Part shown: piece by piece, positions 1-8,550 of the stretch
How the letters are laid out: every line of letters begins with the position of its first letter
Numbering within the stretch: the stretch's first letter is position 1
Assembly: GCA_001274695.2 (NCBI GenBank)
Contig: LARU01000002.1
Location: forward strand, 1,798,001-1,862,000
Reading direction: 5' to 3'
DNA from: Azoarcus sp. PA01
GTDB lineage: Bacteria; Pseudomonadota; Gammaproteobacteria; Burkholderiales; Rhodocyclaceae
Length of the DNA stretch: 64,000 nucleotides
The notes under the pieces: generated by a model
The model's input: only the letters and a program-made list of their open reading frames with translations
Told to the model about the DNA's origin: nothing
Database searches by the model: none
Position numbers and translations under genes: made by a program

Positions 1-1
1 G

Positions 2-805
2 CTCGCGCTGATCCATCCGTACGATGATTGGGACGTGATCGCCGGTCAGGCGAGCTGCGGCCTGGAGATGCTCGAAGACGCGCCGGACATGACCGTCGCG
101 ATCGTGCCGCTCGGCGGCGGCGGGCTGATCTCCGGCGTCGCGCTGGCGCTGAAGCTGCAGAATCCGGCGATCCGCGTCGTCGGCGTGCAGACCGACGCGG
201 TCGCTCCGTGGCGGCATTTCCTGCGCGACGGCACGCTCGAAGCGGTGCGGCCGGACGCGCACACGATCGCCGACGGCATCAAGGTGAAACGCCCGGGGAT
301 GCTGACGCGCCAGGTGATCGCGCGCCACGTCGACGACATCGTCACCGTCGACGACAACGCGATCGCCGAAGCGATCGTCACGCTGCTCGAACGCACGCGC
401 ACGATCGGCGAAGGCGCGGGCGTGGTCGGGCTCGCAGCGCTGCTGCAGCGCAAAGTCCGCCTCGCGCCCGACGACCGCGCGGTGGTCGTGATTTCGGGGG
501 GCAACGTCGATATGACGCTCGTCGGCCGTTCGATCGACTACGGCCTTGCGTCGAGCGGGCGGCTGATGAGCGTCGCGGTGATGATTTCCGATGCGCCGGG
601 GCAGTTGCTCGCGCTGCTGACGACGATCGCCGAGCTCGGCATGAACGTGCGCCATGTCGAGCACCGCCGCGGCGAACTGCACGTCGCGGTCGGCATGACC
701 GAAGTGATCCTGCAGATCGAGACGCGCGATGCGGAGCACCAGCGCGCGCTGCTGACGCATTTCGCCGCCCAGGGCCTTGCCGTGCGCAACCTGCTCGCCG
801 GCTGA
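2..805 (+). CDS. ilvA: Threonine ammonia-lyase, C-terminal part (cut by window edge)
   Basis: Pyridoxal-phosphate enzyme that deaminates threonine to 2-oxobutyrate, the entry to isoleucine synthesis or threonine breakdown. About 267 codons are visible; the family is about 400 residues long, so roughly a third (including the PLP lysine) lies upstream of the window. The glycine-rich phosphate-binding loop PLGGGGLISG is near the start, and VISGGNVDM, typical of the fold-II PLP core, is further on. The last 75 or so residues form an ACT-like regulatory domain (LLALLTTIAELGMNVRHVEH), marking the single-ACT short form. Whether it is biosynthetic (IlvA) or catabolic (TdcB-like) cannot be settled from this part, so the symbol is approximate. 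It ends 81 bases before thrH. Confidence 0.9.
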   Translation, partial: LALIHPYDDWDVIAGQASCGLEMLEDAPDMTVAIVPLGGGGLISGVALALKLQNPAIRVVGVQTDAVAPWRHFLRDGTLEAVRPDAHTIADGIKVKRPGMLTRQVIARHVDDIVTVDDNAIAEAIVTLLERTRTIGEGAGVVGLAALLQRKVRLAPDDRAVVVISGGNVDMTLVGRSIDYGLASSGRLMSVAVMISDAPGQLLALLTTIAELGMNVRHVEHRRGELHVAVGMTEVILQIETRDAEHQRALLTHFAAQGLAVRNLLAG

Positions 806-886
806 GGTCCGCAGCCGGATTCGCGGCAGGCCGCCCGCGCCGCTGCTAGAATCGCGGCTTTCCCCTTGCCGCTACAGGATATTGCC

Positions 887-1498
887 GTGCAGATCGTCTG
901 TCTCGACCTCGAAGGTGTGCTGGTCCCCGAAATCTGGATCGAATTCGCCGAGCGTACCGGCATCCCCGAGTTGCGTCGCACGACGCGCGACGAGCCGGAC
1001 TACGACACGCTGATGAAGTACCGGCTGAACATTCTCGCCGAGCGCAAACTCGGCCTGCCCGACATCCAGGAAGTCATCGCCAGCATGGGGCCGATGGCCG
1101 GCGCGCGCGAGTTCCTCGACGCGCTGCGCGAGCGCTACCAGGTCGTGATCCTGTCCGACACGTTCCAGGAGTTCGCCAAGCCGCTGATGAAGCAGCTCGG
1201 CTGGCCGACGCTGCTGTGCCATCGCCTCGAAGCCGACGCGAACGGCGTGCTCGTGAACTACCACCTGCGCATGCCCGACCAGAAGCGCGAAGCCGTCAAG
1301 CGTTTCAAGGAGCTGAACCTGACGGTCGTCGCGGCGGGCGATTCGTACAACGACACCGCGATGCTCGGCGAGGCGCACGGCGGCATCCTGTTCCATCCGC
1401 CGGAGAACGTCATCCGCGAATTCCCGCAGTTTCCGGTGACGCGCAACTACGCCGAACTGCGCCGCGAGATCGACCAGGCTTTCGCCCGCGTCGCCTGA
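887..1498 (+). CDS. thrH: ThrH-type HAD phosphatase (phosphoserine phosphatase / homoserine kinase)
   Basis: A 203-residue HAD-family protein. ThrH proteins dephosphorylate phosphoserine and can pass the phosphate to homoserine, linking serine and threonine metabolism. The opening CLDLEGVLVPEIW is the ThrH form of HAD motif I (nucleophile Asp, then Glu in place of the usual second Asp); the Mg-binding motif AAGDSYNDTAML is near residues 148-159. I chose the GTG at 887, preceded by CAGGA at 875-879, because family members begin just before this motif; an upstream in-frame TTG at 866 would add seven residues. A TAGAAT -10-like hexamer at 847-852 has no clear -35. The next gene, purU, starts 12 bases downstream, so co-transcription is likely. 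Confidence 0.92.
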   Translation: MQIVCLDLEGVLVPEIWIEFAERTGIPELRRTTRDEPDYDTLMKYRLNILAERKLGLPDIQEVIASMGPMAGAREFLDALRERYQVVILSDTFQEFAKPLMKQLGWPTLLCHRLEADANGVLVNYHLRMPDQKREAVKRFKELNLTVVAAGDSYNDTAMLGEAHGGILFHPPENVIREFPQFPVTRNYAELRREIDQAFARVA

Positions 1499-1510
1499 CG
1501 GGGTCCTGCC

Positions 1511-2386
1511 ATGCACCGCGACCGCCATTTCACGCTGTCCGCGTCCTGCCCCGACCGCGTCGGCATCGTTGCGCGGGTGTCGGGCTTCATCGCCGAGCAT
1601 CGCGGCTGGATCCTCGAGACGTCGCTGCACGCCGAGCCTCCTGCCGACGGCGAGGCGCTCGGGCGCTACTTCATGCGCATCGAGATCAGGGCCTCGTCGC
1701 TGCCGTTTCACCTCGCCGAGTTCCGCGAACGATTCCGTCCGCTCGCGGCCGAGCTCGAGATGGACTGGACGATCACCGATTCGGCGGTCAAGAAGCGCGT
1801 CGTCGTGCTGGTGTCGAAGCAGGAACACTGCCTCTACGACCTGCTCGCGCGCTGGCAGTCGAAAGAGCTCGACATCGAAATCCCGTGCGTGATCTCGAAC
1901 CACGACACGTTCCGCGGCCTTGTCGAGTGGCACGGCATCCCGTTCCACCACGTGCCGGTGAACGCCGACAACAAGGCGCAGGCCTACGCCGAAGTGGCGC
2001 GCATCTTCGAGGAAGTGCGCGGCGAGACGATGGTGCTCGCGCGCTACATGCAGGTGTTGTCGCCCGAGCTGTGCGCCGCGTACGCCGGGCGCATCATCAA
2101 CATCCACCACAGTTTCCTGCCGAGCTTCGTCGGCGCGAAACCCTACCACCAGGCGTGGGCGAAAGGCGTCAAGCTGATCGGCGCGACCTGCCACTACGTG
2201 ACCGCCGACCTCGACCAGGGGCCGATCATCGACCAGGACGTGATCCGCATCGACCATTCCGATTCGGTCGAGGACATGGTCCGCTACGGCAAGGACATCG
2301 AAAAGATGGTCCTCGCGCGCGGCCTGCGCTACCACCTCGAAGGTCGTGTGTTGGTGCATCGCAACAAGACAATCGTGTTCCGCTGA
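1511..2386 (+). CDS. purU: Formyltetrahydrofolate deformylase
   Basis: Hydrolyses 10-formyl-tetrahydrofolate to formate and tetrahydrofolate, balancing one-carbon pools and feeding formate to purine synthesis. The 291 residues match the family length. An N-terminal ACT domain (about residues 5-85, from LSASCPDRVGIVARVSGF) is followed by a formyltransferase-fold catalytic domain: ISNHDTFRGLVEWHGIPFHH carries the catalytic Asn and His, HHSFLPSFVGAKPYHQAW is the signature loop, and the Asp of TADLDQGPIIDQD completes the active site. It begins with ATG 12 bases after thrH. Confidence 0.95.
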   Translation: MHRDRHFTLSASCPDRVGIVARVSGFIAEHRGWILETSLHAEPPADGEALGRYFMRIEIRASSLPFHLAEFRERFRPLAAELEMDWTITDSAVKKRVVVLVSKQEHCLYDLLARWQSKELDIEIPCVISNHDTFRGLVEWHGIPFHHVPVNADNKAQAYAEVARIFEEVRGETMVLARYMQVLSPELCAAYAGRIINIHHSFLPSFVGAKPYHQAWAKGVKLIGATCHYVTADLDQGPIIDQDVIRIDHSDSVEDMVRYGKDIEKMVLARGLRYHLEGRVLVHRNKTIVFR

Positions 2387-2470
2387 GCGCCGGGGCGCCG
2401 TCGTGAAGCTCGCGTGGAGCGCCACGGTGGCGTAGCATTGCGGCCCTTTTCCGACCGGCTGCATCCGCTT

Positions 2471-3733
2471 ATGGGCAAGACCTCCGCACGGGCCTGCGGC
2501 GTCGATTTCGGCACTTCCAACTCCACGGTCGGCTGGCTCCGGCCCGGCGTCCCGGCGCTGCTCGAACTCGAGGACGGCAAGCCGACGCTGCCGTCGGCAG
2601 TGTTCTTCAACGCCGACGAGGAGACGACGTGCTACGGCCGCGCTGCGCTCGCCGAATACCTCGAAGGCTACGAAGGGCGCCTGATGCGCTCGCTGAAGAG
2701 CCTGTTGGGCAGCAGCCTGATGGACGGCCAGACCGAAGTGCATGGGCGCGCGTTGCCGTTCCGCGATCTCCTCGCGAGCTTCATCGGCGAACTGAAGGCG
2801 CGCGCTGAAGCGGCGGCGGGACGAAGCTTCACGCAGGCGGTGTTCGGCCGGCCGGTGCATTTCGTCGACGACGACGAGAGCGCCGACCGCAAGGCGCAGG
2901 ACACGCTCGAGGCGATCGCACGGCAGGCGGGTTTTCGCGACGTCAGCTTCCAGTTCGAGCCGATCGGCGCGGCGCTGCATTACGAGACCGGCCTCGAGCG
3001 CGAGGAGCTGGTGCTGATCGCCGACATCGGCGGAGGTACTGCGGACTTCTCGCTCGTGCGGCTGTCGCCGGCGCGCGCCGGTCGCGACGATCGCCGCGAA
3101 GATCTGCTCGGCAACGCCGGCGTGCATGTCGGCGGCACCGATTTCGATCGCGCGCTGAGCCTCGAATGCGTGATGCCGCTGCTCGGTTATCGCGGCCGGA
3201 TGAAGAACGGCGCCGAAGTGCCGTCGAGCCTGTTCTTCCAGCTCGCGACGTGGCACACGATCAATTTTGCCTATACGCGGCAGGCGTGGGCCGACCTGCA
3301 GCACATCTACCGCGATGCGATCGCGCGCACCGAGCTCGATCGCCTGTCGCGGCTCGTCAGCCGGCGCGAAGGGCACTGGCTCGCGCTGCAGGTCGAGCAG
3401 GCGAAGATCGCCCTGTCGCAGGCGCCGGCCACGGCGCTGCAACTCGGCCGGCTCGAACCCGGGTTCGTGCACGAGATCGGCCGCGACGCTTTCGCCGGCG
3501 CGACGACGGCGCTCGTCGAGCGGGTCGCGGCAGCGGTCGCGGACCTGCTGACGGAGGCCGGCGTTGCGCGCGAGCGTGTCGATACGATCTATTTCACCGG
3601 CGGCGCGAGCGGCGTCGCGCAGCTGCGCGCGCGCATCGCAGCCGAGCTGCCCGCCGCGCGCAGTGTCGAAGGCGACCTTTACGGCAGCATCGGCAGCGGG
3701 CTTGCAGTCGAGGCCGCACGCCGCTACGGGTGA
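2471..3733 (+). CDS. yegD: Hsp70-family protein, YegD type (nucleotide-binding domain only)
   Basis: A 420-residue actin/Hsp70-fold ATPase. Phosphate-1 motif GVDFGTSNSTVGW is at the N-terminus, phosphate-2 IADIGGGTADFSLVRL lies mid-protein and the adenosine motif YFTGGASGVAQLR is near the C-terminus. DnaK has about 640 residues; this protein ends soon after the nucleotide-binding domain and lacks the beta-sandwich substrate domain, as does E. coli YegD (about 450). Its client and role are unknown. The ATG at 2471 places the first motif near residue 10; the open frame continues upstream to 2414 without a convincing start there. A two-way terminator follows. Confidence 0.85.
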   Translation: MGKTSARACGVDFGTSNSTVGWLRPGVPALLELEDGKPTLPSAVFFNADEETTCYGRAALAEYLEGYEGRLMRSLKSLLGSSLMDGQTEVHGRALPFRDLLASFIGELKARAEAAAGRSFTQAVFGRPVHFVDDDESADRKAQDTLEAIARQAGFRDVSFQFEPIGAALHYETGLEREELVLIADIGGGTADFSLVRLSPARAGRDDRREDLLGNAGVHVGGTDFDRALSLECVMPLLGYRGRMKNGAEVPSSLFFQLATWHTINFAYTRQAWADLQHIYRDAIARTELDRLSRLVSRREGHWLALQVEQAKIALSQAPATALQLGRLEPGFVHEIGRDAFAGATTALVERVAAAVADLLTEAGVARERVDTIYFTGGASGVAQLRARIAAELPAARSVEGDLYGSIGSGLAVEAARRYG

Positions 3734-3760
3734 GCAGCGGGTTCCGGGCCCGAAAAGCAA

Positions 3761-3783
3761 AAAGCCCGGCAAGGCCGGGCTTT
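3761..3783. terminator. Bidirectional rho-independent terminator
   Basis: A perfect 10-bp stem (AAAGCCCGGC / GCCGGGCTTT) with a three-base loop and A/T tracts on both sides. It lies between the convergent Hsp70-like and cold-shock genes and can serve both strands. Confidence 0.85.
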
Positions 3784-3842
3784 GACTCGTTGCGCAGGCC
3801 GTGCGGTTTAGCGGACGCCTGCGCGAGAGAGCGGATCGAGGA

Positions 3843-4046
3843 TCAGAGCGGGCGGATGTTGCCTGCTTGCTTGCCCTTCGGGCCCGACGTCTCGTCGTAC
3901 TGAACTTTCTGACCTTCGGTCAGGCTCTTGAAGCCCGAACCCTGGATCGCGGAGAAATGCGCGAACAGATCTTCGCCGCCGTTGTCCGGCGTGATGAAAC
4001 CGAAGCCCTTGGAGTCATTGAACCACTTAACAGTACCAGTTGCCAT
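3843..4046 (-). CDS. cspA: Cold-shock protein, CspA family
   Basis: A 67-residue single cold-shock domain that binds single-stranded RNA/DNA and melts mRNA structure. The RNP1 motif KGFGFITP and RNP2-like DLFAHFSAI are intact, and the start [14 protein letters not shown] is typical. The open frame extends to 4208, but those residues are unlike the family; the ATG at 4046-4044 gives the canonical N-terminus. The mRNA probably has a long leader, as many csp genes do (region 4047-4200, see separate entry). Which csp paralogue this is cannot be told. Confidence 0.95.
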   Translation of the reverse strand: MATGTVKWFNDSKGFGFITPDNGGEDLFAHFSAIQGSGFKSLTEGQKVQYDETSGPKGKQAGNIRPL

Positions 4047-4412
4047 TTCGAAAAATCCCAAATCAAAGTTAATGAAGGGCGTTTGCCCGGATTGCGGCAA
4101 TCGAGATCGGGGAAAGACGAACTGAGTACCCAAAGGCCGTCGAGCACGAAAAACCACGCGATTGCAGATGCGCACGCGCAGTCTGGTGAAAAACCGACGC
4201 GCGGTCAAGGGCTGAAATGGATTGTCACGCTCATCCCGGGGGTTTATAGGGGATTGCCGGTACGGGCAGTGGCAATGTCATACTGTCGAGGCGGTAATTT
4301 TGCCGCCTGCAAAGCTTTTCCCGGCAGCCGCTTGCGCCCTCGAAAGTTGCCGCGCCGAACCTCGCCGATGGCAGAATCCGCCCACTCCGGATCCATGAGG
4401 GTGCAGGGTGGC
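4047..4412. other. Divergent intergenic region: csp leader and transporter promoter side
   Basis: 366 bases without a gene, between the leftward cold-shock gene and the rightward transporter. The csp-proximal 150 bases are notably A/T-rich for this genome (for example TTTGATTTGGGATTTTTCGAA just before the csp start), fitting a transcribed cold-shock leader. On the plus strand a weak promoter-like pair (TTGCCG at 4254-4259, CATACT at 4279-4284, 19-base spacing) could serve the transporter. Open frames through this region show no family resemblance. Confidence 0.45.
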
Positions 4413-5750
4413 ATGAGTTCCCAATTCAGACTGATGAGCGAGCGGCGCTTCCTGCCGTTTTTCATCACGCAGTTTCTCGGCGCGTACAACGACAACCTGT
4501 ACAAGAACGCGCTGGTCGTGCTGATGACGTTCGAGGCGGCGCGTTTCACGACGATCGCGCCGGGCGTGCTGGTGAACCTCGCTGCCGGGATTTTCATCCT
4601 GCCGTTCTTCCTGTTCTCGGCAACAGCCGGCCAATGTGCCGACAAGTTCGAGAAAAGCCGGCTCATCCGCGGGACGAAACTGCTCGAAATCCTCGTCATG
4701 GCGCTCGCGGCGCTGGCGTTCGCGCTCGACTCGCTGGCGCTGATGCTCGGCGCGCTGTTCCTGATGGGCGCGCAGTCGGCCCTGTTCGGGCCGGTGAAAT
4801 ACGCGATCCTGCCGGTGCATCTGCGCGAAGACGAACTGGTCGGCGGCAATGCGCTCGTCGAAGCGGGCACGTTCGTCGCGATCCTCGTCGGCACGATCGC
4901 CGGCGGCGTGACGATCAGCTTCCCGGGTGGCGCGCTGTGGGTGTCGGTCGCGGCGCTGACGGTCGCGGTGCTCGGCTATGTCGCGAGCCGGGCGATTCCG
5001 GTGGCACCGGCAGCCGATCCCGGGCTGCGCATCAACTGGAACCCGTTGACCGAAACCTGGCGCAACCTCCGGTTCACTCGCGAGGACCGCAGCGTGTTCC
5101 CCGCGGTGCTCGCGATCTCGTGGTTCTGGTTCTACGGCGCGCTGCTGCTGTCGCAGTTCCCCGGCTATGCGAAGGACGTCCTCGGCGGTGACGAACACGC
5201 GGTGACGCTGCTGCTGGCGGTGTTCTCGGTCGGCATCGGCATCGGTTCGCTGATGTGCGAGCGGCTCTCCGGCAAGCACCTCGAACCGGGCCTCGTGCCT
5301 TTCGGCTCGATCGGCCTGAGCCTGTTCGCGTTCGACCTGTGGTGGGCGAGCCCGGCGCTCGCAGCCGGCAGTGCGCCGCTGCCGCTGGGTGCGGTGCTCG
5401 CGGATGCGGCGACGTGGCGGGTGCTGGGCGATCTGCTGCTGATCGCGGTGTTCGGCGGTTTCTTCATCGTGCCGCTCTACACGCTCGTGCAGGCCCGCTC
5501 CGCGGCCGCTCACCGCTCGCGCGTCATCGCCGGCCTCAACATCCTCAATGCGCTGTTCATGGTCGCGGCCGCCGGCCTGGGCGCAGGGCTGCTCGCGGCC
5601 GGCCTGTCGGTGCCGCAGCTGATTCTCGTCGGGGCGCTGCTCAATGCGGCGGCGGGGCTCTTTCTCTGCGTCCGGGCGCCGGAGTTCGCGCGGCGCTTCG
5701 CCGCGTGGCTGCGCGGCACGGCGGCAAGCCGTCCCGGCGATGCCCGTTGA
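4413..5750 (+). CDS. MFS transporter, LplT (lysophospholipid flippase)-like
   Basis: A 445-residue inner-membrane protein with about 12 hydrophobic helices. The opening FLPFFITQFLGAYNDNLYKNALVVL is diagnostic of the LplT branch of the major facilitator superfamily, which flips lysophospholipids inward for re-acylation; in many proteobacteria it is fused or adjacent to the acyltransferase/acyl-ACP synthetase Aas. No Aas domain is present here. I chose the ATG at 4413; another in-frame ATG lies at 4395. The gene ends 12 bases before the convergent hydrolase gene. The substrate is inferred from the family only. Confidence 0.82.
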   Translation: MSSQFRLMSERRFLPFFITQFLGAYNDNLYKNALVVLMTFEAARFTTIAPGVLVNLAAGIFILPFFLFSATAGQCADKFEKSRLIRGTKLLEILVMALAALAFALDSLALMLGALFLMGAQSALFGPVKYAILPVHLREDELVGGNALVEAGTFVAILVGTIAGGVTISFPGGALWVSVAALTVAVLGYVASRAIPVAPAADPGLRINWNPLTETWRNLRFTREDRSVFPAVLAISWFWFYGALLLSQFPGYAKDVLGGDEHAVTLLLAVFSVGIGIGSLMCERLSGKHLEPGLVPFGSIGLSLFAFDLWWASPALAAGSAPLPLGAVLADAATWRVLGDLLLIAVFGGFFIVPLYTLVQARSAAAHRSRVIAGLNILNALFMVAAAGLGAGLLAAGLSVPQLILVGALLNAAAGLFLCVRAPEFARRFAAWLRGTAASRPGDAR

Positions 5751-5762
5751 CGGCGCGGCGGC

Positions 5763-6641
5763 TCAGTCCCGCAGCAGGAAGCTTTCGAGCGCCGCGGCGA
5801 CCTGCTCCGGCTGGTCGTGCTGGAGATTGTGCCCGGCGTCGGTCACGGTGGCGACGCGCACGTCGGCGAAACACGCGAGCCGCTCCCGGTAGTCGTCCGA
5901 AGCCGCCGGGAAGCGGTCGAGGACGTAGCCCTGGTCCGAGATCAGCAGCAGCACCGGTGCCGTGATCGTGCGCCAGCAGGCGAGCGTGTCGCCGAGGCGG
6001 TAGGGTGCCGGCGCGGCAGTCTTGTGCCAGGGATCGCAGGCCATTTCGACCTGCCCGTCAGGCAGCACGCGGCTGACGTTTCGCGCGAGGAAGGCGGCCC
6101 GTTCTTCCGTCAGCCGCGGGTTGGCCTGCTGCAGGCGGCGGGCCAGCGCATCGTGATCCGCGTAGCGCCGCAACTGCGGGTCGGCCGGCACGGCGTCGAG
6201 CCACTGGGCGAGGCGCTTCGGCGCTTCGTCGGCGCTGCCGTCCTTGAGGCCGAGAACGTCGAGCATCGCCACCTGCGACACGCGTTGCGGCCGCACGCCC
6301 GAATATACGCCGGCGATATTCCCGCCCATGCTGTGGCCGACGAGGCGGGCCGGGCGGTGCGGCGAATAATGCGCGAGCAGGGCGTCGAGATCGGCGTAGT
6401 AATCGGGAAACCAGTACGGCCGGCGCAACCATTCGCTCGCGCCGTAACCGCGCCAGTCCGGCGCGATGACGTGCCAGTCCTGCGCGAGCGCGGCGACGAC
6501 AAACTGGAACGTCGCCGAGTTGTCCATCCAGCCGTGCAGGAAGAACACCGGCGGCGCGTCCGCAGCGCCCCAGTGCCGGACGTTGTAGCGCAGCCCGCGC
6601 ACGTCGAGCTGCTCGCATCGGGATTCGGGATTCGGTTTCAT
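5763..6641 (-). CDS. Alpha/beta-fold hydrolase
   Basis: A 292-residue alpha/beta hydrolase without a signal peptide. The oxyanion region VFFLHGWMDNSATFQ, the nucleophile elbow GHSMGG (catalytic Ser) and a late TDAGHNLQHDQPEQVA (catalytic His) form a complete triad framework. The substrate is unknown; such proteins include esterases and epoxide hydrolases, and nothing in the context narrows it. The ATG at 6641-6639 starts the recognisable fold; the frame runs on upstream into non-homologous residues. Confidence 0.85.
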   Translation of the reverse strand: MKPNPESRCEQLDVRGLRYNVRHWGAADAPPVFFLHGWMDNSATFQFVVAALAQDWHVIAPDWRGYGASEWLRRPYWFPDYYADLDALLAHYSPHRPARLVGHSMGGNIAGVYSGVRPQRVSQVAMLDVLGLKDGSADEAPKRLAQWLDAVPADPQLRRYADHDALARRLQQANPRLTEERAAFLARNVSRVLPDGQVEMACDPWHKTAAPAPYRLGDTLACWRTITAPVLLLISDQGYVLDRFPAASDDYRERLACFADVRVATVTDAGHNLQHDQPEQVAAALESFLLRD

Positions 6642-6799
6642 GACGGCAATGGTAGCAGCGCGCGGGCCGCGATTGGCGCGGGCCCGGCGCGCTGCAGCGG
6701 CCGCCTTCCGGCGGCCGTGGCTTCCCGTGCTGCCGCGGCCGGATTTCAAACCCGTGGCGAACCTTGCGCAGGACGCCCGGCCGGGAGGGGGCGCTGCCG

Positions 6800-7306
6800 T
6801 CAGCGACGCAGCGGAATCGGTGTCGCCCGGTCGACCGCCACGGCGGTGACGCTGTTTTTCGGGCTGCCTTCGATGAGCTTGTCTGAATAGGTGAGGTAAA
6901 CCAGGACGTTGCGGCGCACATCGACCATGCGCACGACCTGCAGCCGCTTGAACAGCACCGACAGGCGCTCGGAGAAGACTTCCTCCTGCTGCGGCAGCGG
7001 TTCGCGCGTGCGGATCGGGCCGACCTGGCGGCACGCGATCGACGCTTCGGCGAGGTCTTCCGCAAGCCCGACTGCGCCCGACAGCCCGCCGGTCTTCGCG
7101 CGCGATACGTAGCACGTCACGCCCTCGACGCGCGGGTCGTCATAGGCTTCGACGACGACCTTGTGGTTCGGGCCGATCAGCTTCCACACCGTCGATACTT
7201 CGCCGACCGATTCCGCGCGGAGCGGCAGCGGCACGGCTGCGATCAGGGCAACGAGGGCGGCGAGGCGGCGGGCGCGCAGGCCGGGGCGGGGGCGGGAAGA
7301 TTTCAT
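6800..7306 (-). CDS. creA: CreA-family periplasmic protein
   Basis: A 168-residue exported protein. An arginine-rich N-terminus followed by [19 protein letters not shown] is a signal peptide with likely cleavage after LRA. The mature part carries CreA features: [39 protein letters not shown] and [15 protein letters not shown]. The two cysteines (VTCYV and IACRQ) could form a disulfide. CreA proteins are widespread in proteobacteria and their biochemical function is not established. Start chosen at ATG 7306-7304 to give the signal peptide. Confidence 0.88.
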   Translation of the reverse strand: MKSSRPRPGLRARRLAALVALIAAVPLPLRAESVGEVSTVWKLIGPNHKVVVEAYDDPRVEGVTCYVSRAKTGGLSGAVGLAEDLAEASIACRQVGPIRTREPLPQQEEVFSERLSVLFKRLQVVRMVDVRRNVLVYLTYSDKLIEGSPKNSVTAVAVDRATPIPLRR

Positions 7307-7343
7307 CGGCTGCGGTCCTGTTCGGGAAAATGAGGGTTCCGGG

Positions 7344-7769
7344 TCATTCGTCGATCGAGGTGCGACGCGTCCGCTGCCGCTTGCGTTCGCCCTGCGTCCG
7401 CTTCGCTTCGAGACGCCGGATCTTCGCTGCCCTGGTCGGGCGCGTCGCGACCCGCACGAGCGGTTTTTCATGGGCGCGGGCGATCAGCTCCGCGAGCCGG
7501 GCGCGCGCATCGGCGCGGTTGCGGTCCTGCGTGCGAAAACGCTGGGCGCAGATCACGATCACGCCTTCGGACGTCGCGCGGCGCCCCGCCAGTTTCAGCA
7601 GGCGGGCGCGGACATCGTCGGGCAGCGACGGCGAACGCGCGGCGTCGAAGCGCAGCTCCACTGCCGTCGACACCTTGTTGACGTTCTGCCCGCCGGGACC
7701 GGACGCGCGAATGAAGCGTTCTTCGAGTTCCTCTTCGGGCAGCGCCGGCAGGAGCGTCACATCGACCAT
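7344..7769 (-). CDS. arfB: Peptidyl-tRNA hydrolase ArfB (YaeJ), ribosome rescue
   Basis: A 141-residue release-factor-like protein that frees peptides from stalled, non-stop ribosomes. The catalytic GGQ tripeptide sits in [20 protein letters not shown] near residues 24-43, and the C-terminal tail is rich in Lys/Arg ([19 protein letters not shown]), which in ArfB enters the empty mRNA channel. There is no codon-recognition domain, and the length matches E. coli YaeJ (140). The ATG at 7769-7767 was preferred to an upstream extension. Confidence 0.95.
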   Translation of the reverse strand: MVDVTLLPALPEEELEERFIRASGPGGQNVNKVSTAVELRFDAARSPSLPDDVRARLLKLAGRRATSEGVIVICAQRFRTQDRNRADARARLAELIARAHEKPLVRVATRPTRAAKIRRLEAKRTQGERKRQRTRRTSIDE

Positions 7770-7843
7770 GAGCGACAGTATAGACCGCGGCACCGGGCGC
7801 CCCGATCGTGACGGTCCCCGCGGCAAACCGCGTCCGCTTCGCC

Positions 7844-8506
7844 TTACGAGGCGTGCAGCGACTGCAGGATCGCCGCGCCCAGCGCCGCCTGCGACTGCGC
7901 GCCCGACACCGCGAGCTTGCGGTTGAAGATGAAGAACGGAACGGCGGTGATGCCCTGCTTCCGCAGCTGGTCCGCCATCCGCCTGACTGCCGCTGCATCG
8001 TCGTCGCTTTCGAGATAGGCGAGGACGGTTTCGCGCTCGTCACCGGCCGCTGCGGCGATGTCCGCGAGCGTGGCGTTGTCGCCCAGGTCGCGGCCGTCCT
8101 GGAAATGGGCGGCGAACAACGCTTGGCCGAGCGCGTTGACGTGCTCCTGAGTGTGGCCGAGCGATTGCGCCCGGTAAGTGAGGCGATGCGCATTCAGCGT
8201 GTTCGGCCGGATCGCGATGCGCTCAAACGCGAAAGTCACGCCATCGGGCGCGCCGGCTGCGACGATGCGGGCGAGGACTTCGTCGGTCTTGCGCCGCCCG
8301 CCGAACTTCGCGTCGAGGAACGGCCGATAAGGCACTCCGGCCGCCGGGGTGTCCGGGTCGAGGAAGAACGGCAGCCGGTTCACACGTATTTCTTCGAGTT
8401 CGGGCACATCGTGGCGTACTTCCTCGATGGCCTGGCGCAGGCGCTCGTTGCCGATGAAGCACCACGGGCAGACGAAGTCGGAAACGAAATCGATGTCGAG
8501 AATCAT
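7844..8506 (-). CDS. DsbA-family oxidoreductase (FrnE/HCCA-isomerase-like)
   Basis: A 220-residue cytosolic thioredoxin-fold protein of the DsbA/FrnE branch. The N-terminal DIDFVSDFVCPWCFIG contains a CPWC redox motif, and the cis-Pro segment GITAVPFFIFN is near the C-terminus. There is no signal peptide, unlike DsbA itself. FrnE homologues act as thiol oxidoreductases or disulfide isomerases, and related proteins are 2-hydroxychromene-2-carboxylate isomerases; the intact CxxC favours the redox role. It lies 44 bases beyond the end of the broken dnaJ-like gene on the same strand. Confidence 0.85.
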   Translation of the reverse strand: MILDIDFVSDFVCPWCFIGNERLRQAIEEVRHDVPELEEIRVNRLPFFLDPDTPAAGVPYRPFLDAKFGGRRKTDEVLARIVAAGAPDGVTFAFERIAIRPNTLNAHRLTYRAQSLGHTQEHVNALGQALFAAHFQDGRDLGDNATLADIAAAAGDERETVLAYLESDDDAAAVRRMADQLRKQGITAVPFFIFNRKLAVSGAQSQAALGAAILQSLHAS

Positions 8507-8550
8507 GGCGGTTTTCTGTCGATTGGGCCGTACGGGACGGCCGGGGGCGT

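Noticed and set aside
872-3772. A 966-codon open frame on the minus strand
   Set aside because: Antisense to thrH, purU and the Hsp70-like gene, which have clear motifs; such long shadows are expected at this G+C content and the translation is an arginine/alanine-rich mix.
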